Assembly (NCBI GenBank): GCA_041628815.1
Contig: JBFKOL010000108.1
Span: 1-12,088 of the forward strand
Direction: 5' to 3'
DNA from: JBFKOL01 sp041628815
Lineage (GTDB): Bacteria; Bacteroidota; Bacteroidia; Chitinophagales; Saprospiraceae
Length of the DNA: 12,088 bases
The position numbers and the translations under genes are program-made. Below the pieces are notes generated by a model. That model did no database searches, had not been told where the DNA came from, and saw only the letters and a program-made list of their open reading frames with translations. Position 1 is the first letter of the stretch, and each line of letters starts with the position of its first letter. Below are positions 6,899-12,088 of this stretch, piece by piece.

Positions 6899-7420
6899 AT
6901 GAAAGCTCCATTTTCAAATTCGGAAAAACTACATGCCTTTATCAGTGATTTCGTCAAAATCGTTTCACTGCATCGCTTTCTTATTCGGACATTGGATCGG
7001 GCCGTGGTACAAAACGAATATTGTCCTTTCATGGGACAATGGGCATTTCGCATAAAGGCCTTCTATCACCGCAAAATGGCCGATGAAATAAGATGTGTCA
7101 TTTCAGCACACGATGGCATCTCAGCACTCCAGATGCTGGATGCATGCGAAGGGGTCGATAAGGCCGTGGATGAACTGTATATAGACGATATTCAGGTGAC
7201 CATTTTGCAAAGGGCGAGGCTGCTGTTCAGGCAGTACCAAAAAATCCTCAAAAACAATTATTTGCCTTTGAATCTGCAGGACAAGCTCATCAAACACCTC
7301 GTCCAACTAGAAGACCTTTACGTGAATCTATCTGATGTGCAAAGACAAAAAACCACCACCCAAAAAATCGAACTACCACAAGTATTGGAAAGACGTAAAA
7401 TTTCGATTTCATCTATTTAG
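6899..7420 (+). CDS. Hypothetical alpha-helical protein, 173 residues
   Basis: I do not recognise this protein. It has no signal peptide or membrane helix. The sequence is rich in residues favouring helix, with amphipathic stretches at about 8-38, 47-70, 74-91, 97-120 and 126-147, compatible with a small helical bundle. The tail (150-173) is basic and probably disordered (KTTTQKIELPQVLERRKIS). It has three cysteines (42, 66, 83) in no known metal pattern and a YCPFMGQWAFRIKAFYHRK segment (41-59) that could be diagnostic. The start is ATG 6899; an in-frame TAA lies six codons upstream, so the start is well bounded. It is transcribed alone: dyads and a leader hairpin precede it, a strong terminator follows 37 bases after its stop. 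Confidence 0.75.
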   Translation: MKAPFSNSEKLHAFISDFVKIVSLHRFLIRTLDRAVVQNEYCPFMGQWAFRIKAFYHRKMADEIRCVISAHDGISALQMLDACEGVDKAVDELYIDDIQVTILQRARLLFRQYQKILKNNYLPLNLQDKLIKHLVQLEDLYVNLSDVQRQKTTTQKIELPQVLERRKISISSI

Positions 7421-7456
7421 TCAATCAAACCAACCGTTGAAACAGTAGAAAAAGGG

Positions 7457-7485
7457 AGCCCCGGTGAAGCAGCCGGGGTTTTTTT
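7457..7485 (+). terminator. Rho-independent terminator
   Basis: The stem CCCCGG (7459-7464) pairs with CCGGGG (7473-7478) around an 8-base loop, extended by flanking G-U and A-U pairs, and is followed by a run of T (7479-7485, then ATTTT). It lies 37 bases after the stop of the 173-residue gene and ends that transcript. Confidence 0.9.
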
Positions 7486-7528
7486 ATTTTGTCTAAAAAG
7501 CAAAAAGAATGCGGGCCATCGACAATGC

Positions 7529-7562
7529 TTTGTAAAATGTCTTGCCAAAATCGTTAATTTTC
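7529..7562 (+). promoter_or_regulatory. Candidate Bacteroidota-type promoter for the serine hydrolase gene
   Basis: TTTG at 7529-7532 and TAATTTTC at 7555-7562 resemble the phylum's -33 TTTG and -7 TAnnTTTG boxes (last base mismatched) with 22 bp between them, slightly long. The start codon is 17 bases further on, giving a very short leader. Chance matches are common in such A/T-rich DNA. Confidence 0.25.
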
Positions 7563-7579
7563 AAGCCTCAAGTTTTACC

Positions 7580-9004
7580 ATGAAATACTTGCTGTATACC
7601 GCCTTTACCTTGGTCACATCAATGACTTGTATTGGGCAACAATCTGAAACGTATGACTACTTCCGCGCCAATAAGGAAATGATACAAAATGGTGTTCAGG
7701 CCATCCTCACCTGCAATGGTTTGTTCACATCTCATCGCACCCTGGAACAAGTCAAAAAACAAGAACTGGCCTACCTGGAGGCGTCTTTTTTCCCCGCAGG
7801 CATGGCGTCTATTTCAGTTGACCAAGAAAGACGTGCTGTTGCCATCGGAACACCGGGTGAGACGCCCGTCATGCGCGCCGCATTCCGGGAGGGAATTGGC
7901 TGCATCATTCTTGCACCGGACCAGACTTTTGAAGATATACCCACGCTGCCAGAGCAAACCCTCCAACCACTTACTGGTGATCCAGCCAATATTCCATGGC
8001 CAGATGGAGATTTGATAGAAGATCGCCGAATATCAGATGATCTGAATGCGAATGCATTACAAGCAGCCTCTGACTGGGCCTTTAACCGCGAATCTCCAGA
8101 GCAGGTAACACTCAGCCTGCTTGTCATACACGATGGAAAGATCGTTCATGAGCGTTATGCCCCCGGCGTTGATATGCACACCCGTACGCGCACCTGGTCC
8201 ACTGCAAAGAGCATCGCCGTCACCTTGATGGGTATCCTCGCCGACCAGGGAAAACTGGCATTGGACGATCCTTTGAAACTCGAGTGGCTTCCTGCCAACA
8301 ACAATCCCGAAGATGACCCGCGCCTCGCAATTACCCTCCGTGATGTGCTGCAGATGTCGAGCGGCCTGGAAACCGTAGACAATATGCGCATGGAATATGC
8401 AACGGGGTCGGGACTTGCCTATTGGGCAGGGGCAAGCATCGCCAAGGGTGCGCTGAACAGGGGACTGATACGGACACCTGGCAGCACGTGGGATTATGAA
8501 AATTACGACACCATCCTCGGAGTACTGGCCATGAAGAAAGCACTGGGTGACCAAAAGACCTACATGGAGTTCCCGAGAAAAGCCTTGCTGGACAAAATCG
8601 GCATGCGCAATACGCTCTTAAGCACAGACCGGTTTGGCGATTTTGTTCTGAGCAGCCAGGTCTACACCAACGCCCGTGACCTTGGCAGATTTGGTCTGCT
8701 GTATCTGAATAACGGCTTATGGAATGGAGAGAGATTGCTCTCGGAGGACTGGATAGCATTTGTCCGCACCCCTGCCCCATCAACCAGTGAAACCGGCAAT
8801 TTCTATGGTGCCCAGTGGTGGCTCGTTCCCGACAGTCGCACCGATGTGCCCAAAGAAGCTTATTCAACCGCCGGTAACCGCGGACAGTATGTGATCGTCG
8901 ACCCGACCCATGATCTCGTCATTGTGCGGCGGGGACTCGACTACGGAAGACAGGGTTTTAACCGTTGGGATCTGTTAAGGGAGGTGTTGAAGGCTTTTGA
9001 GTGA
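7580..9004 (+). CDS. Secreted serine hydrolase, class-C beta-lactamase/NylB-like fold
   Basis: This 474-residue protein is a penicillin-binding-protein-fold serine hydrolase. A signal peptide covers residues 1-20 (ending TCIGQ; the Cys is not in a good lipobox). The catalytic SxxK is S207-T-A-K210 within TWSTAKSIAVTLMG, the Tyr motif is Y306-E-N308 (DYENYD), and the third motif region is GNRGQYVIV (432-440), as in 6-aminohexanoate-dimer hydrolase-like members rather than KTG of beta-lactamases. The N-terminal part (about 30-150) holds CNGLFTSHRT (C45) and GIGCII (C108), a pair that could form a disulfide. The family cleaves esters or amides; substrate unknown. It follows a terminator and a candidate promoter, so is expressed alone. 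Antibiotic resistance should not be inferred. Confidence 0.9.
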   Translation: MKYLLYTAFTLVTSMTCIGQQSETYDYFRANKEMIQNGVQAILTCNGLFTSHRTLEQVKKQELAYLEASFFPAGMASISVDQERRAVAIGTPGETPVMRAAFREGIGCIILAPDQTFEDIPTLPEQTLQPLTGDPANIPWPDGDLIEDRRISDDLNANALQAASDWAFNRESPEQVTLSLLVIHDGKIVHERYAPGVDMHTRTRTWSTAKSIAVTLMGILADQGKLALDDPLKLEWLPANNNPEDDPRLAITLRDVLQMSSGLETVDNMRMEYATGSGLAYWAGASIAKGALNRGLIRTPGSTWDYENYDTILGVLAMKKALGDQKTYMEFPRKALLDKIGMRNTLLSTDRFGDFVLSSQVYTNARDLGRFGLLYLNNGLWNGERLLSEDWIAFVRTPAPSTSETGNFYGAQWWLVPDSRTDVPKEAYSTAGNRGQYVIVDPTHDLVIVRRGLDYGRQGFNRWDLLREVLKAFE

Positions 9005-9067
9005 AGCGCACATGTGGCCAAGTTGTCCGGTTACCCGGTTACCCGGTTGTTCAGTTGTGCGCTTCGC
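9001..9067. repeat. 12-bp inverted repeat over a stop codon enclosing 8-bp tandem repeats
   Basis: GAAGCGCACA (9003-9012) and TGTGCGCTTC (9056-9065) are perfect inverted copies, and two further pairs (one G-U) extend the stem to 12 bp. The left arm overlaps the TGA of the serine hydrolase gene. Between the arms, the unit CCGGTTAC is repeated 2.75 times (9027-9048). Transcribed, this would be a long-looped hairpin at the 3' end of the mRNA. No T-run follows, so it is not a simple terminator. Confidence 0.75.
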
Positions 9068-9069
9068 TG

Positions 9070-9111
9070 TTGTGAAGTTTTGAGGTTGTGAAGTTTTGAG
9101 GTTGTGAAGTT
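9070..9111. repeat. 16-bp tandem repeat (2.6 copies)
   Basis: The unit TTGTGAAGTTTTGAGG occurs at 9070-9085 and 9086-9101, and its first 10 bases again at 9102-9111, with no mismatches. It lies between convergent genes. Similar short words repeated in intergenic DNA are familiar in Bacteroidota genomes. The identical copies suggest recent expansion by slippage. Confidence 0.85.
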
Positions 9112-9132
9112 CATCAATTACCGGGCGACTTC

Positions 9133-9170
9133 TAAAAAAATGAGGTTGGCATCCTTTGACACCAACCTCA
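9133..9170 (-). terminator. Rho-independent terminator for the T9SS-sorted protein gene
   Basis: TGAGGTTGG (9141-9149) pairs perfectly with CCAACCTCA (9162-9170) around a 12-base loop. On the minus strand the stem is followed by seven T (9140-9134). It lies 37 bases past the stop codon of the minus-strand gene at 9208-10071. On the plus strand no T-run follows, so it serves mainly the minus-strand transcript. Confidence 0.85.
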
Positions 9171-9207
9171 ACCCTTATTAAGAAAAATCAACTAGCCTTA
9201 TAATTCT

Positions 9208-10071
9208 TCAGCGCGTCACCACGACCGATTCGTTGTGAATACGGTGGTAACGGTCATCATAGATTTCTATGTTGTATCCTGCCGGCACCCAATGGCTAAC
9301 CGGAAATTCCACATCTCCTATCCCTTCATCTTTGGTGGTCTTTAAAACCATCGAACCAGCGGCATTGGTAACTTTTATGTGAAATGTTTTTTCAGCCAGG
9401 GATCCAAAAGCGATTTTCAGATGGTCGACGGCTGGATTGGGACTGACAGAAATATGCGTGCCGGGATTGTCAAGCCACAAGGCAAAATTGAGGTTGTGTA
9501 CCTCATCGATAACAAAAGGCCTAGCCTTATTAGGACCTTGCCATTCGGTTATCTCCACATAAGCGGTGGCATATTGACGGGTGACAAGCTTATGGCTCCA
9601 ATCGGCCAGGCACGGTTTGGACAGATCCTTGACATCAAATTTTAACCTTACAACAGGTAACCAGCCCAAATCCCTTTCTATGGGATAACCGCCCCGGCTG
9701 TCATCCAAGAGGTCAACACGTAGATTGACAAATCCCAAATCTTCATCATAAGGAAGATGACCGGAAAATGCCGCATCCCTGTGAGCAATTGATTCAAGGA
9801 TGATTACCTCACTGTATCGATCTCGAGGTAACAGTAATAGGGCATCACCCTTATCAAAGGACAAGTTTTTAGAATCGAAATACAGCCTGTAATTCTGATC
9901 CCCAAGGTACACGGCACCTGTCGAATGGTAGCGCACAGAAAGATCCACAAAAATGGAATGAGACGCTAGGTCAACTACAGCTACTTCCATCTTCATATCG
10001 AGATACTGCTGAGCAGACACGACCTGAACAGCACAAATTGCTGCCCAAAACACCACTGTTTTCAAACTCAT
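9208..10071 (-). CDS. Secreted protein with T9SS type A C-terminal sorting domain
   Basis: This 287-residue protein has a signal peptide (residues 1-20, cut likely VSA before QQY). Its last 80 residues form a T9SS type A sorting domain: it opens with HISVSPNPAVDHLKI (206-220) and continues with VTNAAGSMVL, the VPAGYNIEIYD strand and a short basic end (VVVTR). The domain directs export across the outer membrane and is then cleaved or anchored. Residues 30-150 form one beta-rich domain with QNYRLYFDSKNLSF, a LGFVNLRVDL strand and a DLGWLPVVRLKFDV close, a pattern I associate with cohesin-like surface proteins of Saprospiraceae (from memory). Single Cys 154. No enzymatic motif. Starts at ATG 10069-10071; followed by its own terminator. 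Likely cell-surface or extracellular, role unknown. Confidence 0.88.
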   Translation of the reverse strand: MSLKTVVFWAAICAVQVVSAQQYLDMKMEVAVVDLASHSIFVDLSVRYHSTGAVYLGDQNYRLYFDSKNLSFDKGDALLLLPRDRYSEVIILESIAHRDAAFSGHLPYDEDLGFVNLRVDLLDDSRGGYPIERDLGWLPVVRLKFDVKDLSKPCLADWSHKLVTRQYATAYVEITEWQGPNKARPFVIDEVHNLNFALWLDNPGTHISVSPNPAVDHLKIAFGSLAEKTFHIKVTNAAGSMVLKTTKDEGIGDVEFPVSHWVPAGYNIEIYDDRYHRIHNESVVVTR

Positions 10072-10431
10072 CTATCAGGTTTTTAGGGACGTCTTTTCAG
10101 ACCCTCAATATTATTTGAGGACTATATACAGTGACAAGATAAATTACACTTCCCCCCAGTGGTCATAATAGACTTTGACAACGTGATGACATATATAAAA
10201 AATATGTAAAGTGTAAAGTGTTGTATTTATAGTATTTAAGTATTATTATTTGTAGTTGGTAAATAACACATAGCCTTTTAATCCATATTTCAACAAGCGC
10301 AGATATTGCTTCCTAAAGCGATATAGTGTAACGCATCTATGAATCAGCTGGACATCAAGAAAAAGTATGACAAATGCCATCTGTGCCCGGTAGAAATGAA
10401 AATCCTATCTTAGAACCCATCTTAACGTTCC
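10072..10431. other. A/T-rich divergent intergenic region before msrA
   Basis: These 360 bases separate the starts of the T9SS-sorted protein gene (minus) and msrA (plus). Near the minus-strand gene there are two small stems: GTCT/AGAC with a GAAA loop on the minus strand (10091-10102) and CCTCAA/TTGAGG with a 6-base loop (10103-10120), next to each other in its leader. A trivial 7-bp direct repeat, TGTAAAG, lies at 10205-10218. The right end holds a 24-codon ORF (10339-10413). No canonical promoter could be assigned. Confidence 0.55.
10339..10413 (+). CDS. Possible 24-residue upstream peptide before msrA
   Basis: A short ORF starts at ATG 10339 and stops at TAG 10411-10413, 18 bases before the msrA start. 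The peptide is lysine-rich with a C-x-x-C motif (KKKYDKCHLCPVEMK; Cys 13 and 16). No Shine-Dalgarno site precedes it, which is not unusual in this phylum. A leader peptide that senses redox or cysteine state upstream of a cysteine-based repair enzyme is conceivable, but chance ORFs of this size are common. I do not recognise the peptide. Confidence 0.25.
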   Translation: MNQLDIKKKYDKCHLCPVEMKILS

Positions 10432-10989
10432 ATGGAAGTAAAATCAAAATCCCATTGTACAGCCACCTTAGGAGGTGGATGTTTTTGGTGCATCGAGGCC
10501 GTTTATCTCATGCTGCGTGGTGTGGGCCAGGTCATATCAGGCTACAGCGGAGGACACGTACCTAACCCGACCTATCGGGAAGTGTGCTACGGGAAAACAG
10601 GTCATGCCGAAGTCGTTCAGATTCATTACGACGAGAATATTATTTCTTTCGAAGAGTTACTTGAAATATTCTGGACTGCCCACGACCCAACGACGCCCAA
10701 CAGGCAAGGCAATGACATAGGTCCGCAATACCGTTCCATCATACTTTATCACGACGAAAGCCAGAGGAAAAAAGCACTGGATTCCATCAAAAATGTGGCT
10801 TCATCCATTTGGGATGATCCCATCGTGACAGAAGTATTACCCTATCAATCGTTTTATCCGGCCGAAGCTTATCACCAGGATTTTTACAGGCTTAACCCAG
10901 GCTACGGCTATTGCCGGGTAGTGATCGATCCTAAAATCGCCAAAGTGAGAGCCAAATTCCTTGAGAAACTAAAGAAAGTAAAACAATAA
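10432..10989 (+). CDS. msrA: Peptide methionine-(S)-S-oxide reductase MsrA
   Basis: MsrA reduces free and protein-bound methionine-S-sulfoxide using a cysteine nucleophile and thioredoxin. The 185-residue protein carries the signature GGGCFWC (14-20) with catalytic Cys17 and a second Cys20, then GQVISGYSGGHVPNPTYREVCYGKTGHAEVVQI (32-64), the DPTTPNRQGNDIGPQYRS block (85-102) and EAYHQDFYRLNPGYGYC (145-161). Cys161 in the C-terminal tail is the likely resolving cysteine. There is no signal peptide, so it is cytoplasmic. The start is ATG 10432; an in-frame TAA at 10423-10425 rules out a longer form. A 24-codon ORF precedes it, and the acyltransferase gene converges on it with a single base between stop codons. 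Confidence 0.97.
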   Translation: MEVKSKSHCTATLGGGCFWCIEAVYLMLRGVGQVISGYSGGHVPNPTYREVCYGKTGHAEVVQIHYDENIISFEELLEIFWTAHDPTTPNRQGNDIGPQYRSIILYHDESQRKKALDSIKNVASSIWDDPIVTEVLPYQSFYPAEAYHQDFYRLNPGYGYCRVVIDPKIAKVRAKFLEKLKKVKQ

Positions 10990-10990
10990 T

Positions 10991-11737
10991 CTAACCTTCT
11001 AATTCAGGAGACCAGTTGTCCTGAAGCTGCAACAACTGTCTGTCCACTTCTTGTCTCACTTCATGCACAAAGTCCTCCCCTTCTTTGGAAGGTATGGGTC
11101 GTCCGATATACAAGCGGGCGTATGTGCGCCACTTGCCCAATTGCTGGAGCATCTGTTTGGCCATACCTCTCGCAGTCCAGTAGTCTTCCTTATCTCTGTA
11201 GGCGATTGCCACTGGGAGAACCGGGATACCCAATTCTGAGGCTACTTTGAACGTCCCTGGCTTGAAAGGAGCAGTAGTCCTGCCTGCTGTAGTCGTACCT
11301 TCAGGGTAGACAAGGACGCTGTGCCCATTTTTCAACAAATCAGCCGTTGCTTCGCGGGCGAGATACCTGCTGCTCTCTACATCGCGTCTGACGAAAACAA
11401 TTCCGGTCATCTGGGCACCTTTCCCGATGACCGGGATTTTACTCACTTCATCTTTTGCAATGATGAACATATCGAGGTAGGCAAGTTGTATTATGGGATC
11501 GGTCAGACTGCGGTGATTGCTTACGATCAGCATTCCGGGAGCCGGCTCCTCTTCAATCACCGTTTCCACAGAAATACCTAGAATTCGAAGTGACCATACA
11601 GCCCAGCTGCGGCGGTAAGCAAATCCCAGCCCAACTGTATGCCCACGGAAGATCCCATGTATCCACAATACCATCATGTGACCTGTTGTATGGATAATCA
11701 TAAGTAGTACGCGAATGGTAAGGAGAATCAACGACAT
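10991..11737 (-). CDS. plsC: 1-acyl-sn-glycerol-3-phosphate acyltransferase (PlsC family)
   Basis: This 248-residue membrane-associated acyltransferase transfers a fatty acyl group to lysophosphatidic acid in phospholipid synthesis. An N-terminal hydrophobic segment (about 4-27) anchors it. The four family motifs are present: NHRSLTD with the catalytic H75-x4-D80, the GIVFVRRD segment (112-119), the YPEGTTT block (144-150, Glu146) and the IPVLPVAI strand (171-178). A KPGTFKVA segment (159-166) follows the PEG motif as usual. It starts at ATG 11735-11737, preceded by AGGA. Bacteria often have several paralogues, some acting on other lipids (for example ornithine lipids), so the exact acceptor is inferred. 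It lies 50 bases after the partial gene at the right edge and may be co-transcribed with it. Confidence 0.93.
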   Translation of the reverse strand: MSLILLTIRVLLMIIHTTGHMMVLWIHGIFRGHTVGLGFAYRRSWAVWSLRILGISVETVIEEEPAPGMLIVSNHRSLTDPIIQLAYLDMFIIAKDEVSKIPVIGKGAQMTGIVFVRRDVESSRYLAREATADLLKNGHSVLVYPEGTTTAGRTTAPFKPGTFKVASELGIPVLPVAIAYRDKEDYWTARGMAKQMLQQLGKWRTYARLYIGRPIPSKEGEDFVHEVRQEVDRQLLQLQDNWSPELEG

Positions 11738-11787
11738 CTGTCCTATCTATGCAAAGGACAAGATAACCATCTGGCATTAGATAACGT

Positions 11788-12088
11788 TCAGTCTTTTGCC
11801 AGTTCGTGGAGGAGCGATTTGTATCTTATTCCCTCTTTCAGGGCCATAGCCATAACCTCTTCTACCATACCTAAGGCACGATCCTCCTGGCCAAGTTTAT
11901 AGAGTATAGCAGCTCTGAAGTCGGTATTTCGATAAGTCTTTTGTTTGAAATAGTGATAGGAGACTAAATCCAGAAGTAATTCAAGGTCATCTTTATCTGT
12001 TGACAGATTCAGGGCAATTTGAAAAAGTTCGTCCTGTTTCTCCCAGGGCGTACCTTTGTAGTAATAGAGGAACTCATAGATCTCGTCC
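11788..12088 (-). CDS. Partial CDS, C-terminal 99 residues of a helical (TPR-like?) protein
   Basis: An open frame runs from the right window edge to TGA at 11788-11790; the start lies outside. The visible 99 residues are helical, with FRAAILYKLGQEDRALGMVEEVMAMALKEG near the end, a pattern that resembles a tetratricopeptide-type helix pair (Ala/Leu/Gly spacing), and an acidic-aromatic start (DEIYEFLYYYKGTPWEKQDE). No catalytic motif is seen. It ends 50 bases before the acyltransferase start on the same strand. It could be a TPR adaptor or part of a larger protein; family membership is uncertain. Confidence 0.65.
   Translation of the reverse strand, partial: DEIYEFLYYYKGTPWEKQDELFQIALNLSTDKDDLELLLDLVSYHYFKQKTYRNTDFRAAILYKLGQEDRALGMVEEVMAMALKEGIRYKSLLHELAKD

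Noticed and set aside
7580..7645. Lipoprotein signal for the serine hydrolase (Cys at residue 17)
   Set aside because: The residues before the Cys (SMT) do not fit the lipobox [LVI][ASTVI][GAS]C, so cleavage by signal peptidase I is more likely.
8057..8554. Minus-strand ORF (165 codons) opposite the serine hydrolase
   Set aside because: Antisense to the catalytic region, overlapping another antisense frame; no domain and no plausible start context.
8331..8867. Minus-strand ORF (178 codons) with many Cys and Arg opposite the serine hydrolase
   Set aside because: It covers the SxxK-to-GNRGQ part of a real gene on the other strand, and its Cys/Arg/His-rich composition is typical of an antisense frame.
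7580..9004. Reading the serine hydrolase as an antibiotic-resistance beta-lactamase
   Set aside because: The fold is shared, but the third motif is of the GNRGQ/NylB type rather than KTG, and the protein has an extra N-terminal part; resistance is unsupported.

Overview
The window looks like chromosomal DNA of a member of the Bacteroidota, probably near Saprospiraceae/Lewinella. The pointers are a secreted protein with a type IX secretion (T9SS) C-terminal sorting domain, a tandem of secreted imidazolonepropionase-like amidohydrolases of a kind common in that phylum, A/T-rich leaders with few Shine-Dalgarno sites, and short intergenic word repeats. The lineage is inferred from protein style, not from a marker gene. 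No rRNA, tRNA, CRISPR array, phage module or intact insertion sequence was seen.

Layout, left to right. Positions 1-799 hold, on the minus strand, a four-helix membrane protein overlapping a small XRE-type repressor, with an operator-like repeat in front. The extreme left edge has a palindrome and a GTTRRRY box that could be half of an integron attC site. Positions 800-1966 hold a divergent pair: a VTT/DedA-type membrane protein (minus) and a PNPOx-like FMN-binding protein (plus). Positions 2056-6401 hold the main block: a 1013-residue exported two-module amidohydrolase and, 2 bp later, a 433-residue exported amidohydrolase-like protein. Of the three amidohydrolase modules only the second keeps a full set of metal ligands. 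Positions 6402-6898 are A/T-rich and gene-poor, with a possible transposase scrap and two strong dyads, followed by an unrecognised 173-residue helical protein that ends at a clear terminator. Positions 7580-10071 hold a secreted class-C beta-lactamase-fold serine hydrolase and, convergent to it, a small T9SS-sorted protein; between them lie an inverted repeat over the stop codon, 8-bp and 16-bp tandem repeats and a terminator. Positions 10072-12088 hold msrA with a 24-codon upstream ORF, a convergent PlsC-type acyltransferase only 1 bp away, and the C-terminal part of a helical protein cut by the window edge.

Working together: the two amidohydrolase genes are almost certainly co-translated and probably form one periplasmic assembly with one catalytic and two pseudo-enzymatic modules. 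The XRE/membrane-protein pair is a self-contained regulatory unit. The rest looks like ordinary, mostly single-gene chromosomal content. I found no clearly new defence or mobile system. The strongest candidates for a second look are the three-module amidohydrolase pair, the structured repeats at 9001-9111, the dyads before the orphan gene, the msrA upstream ORF and the possible attC edge.
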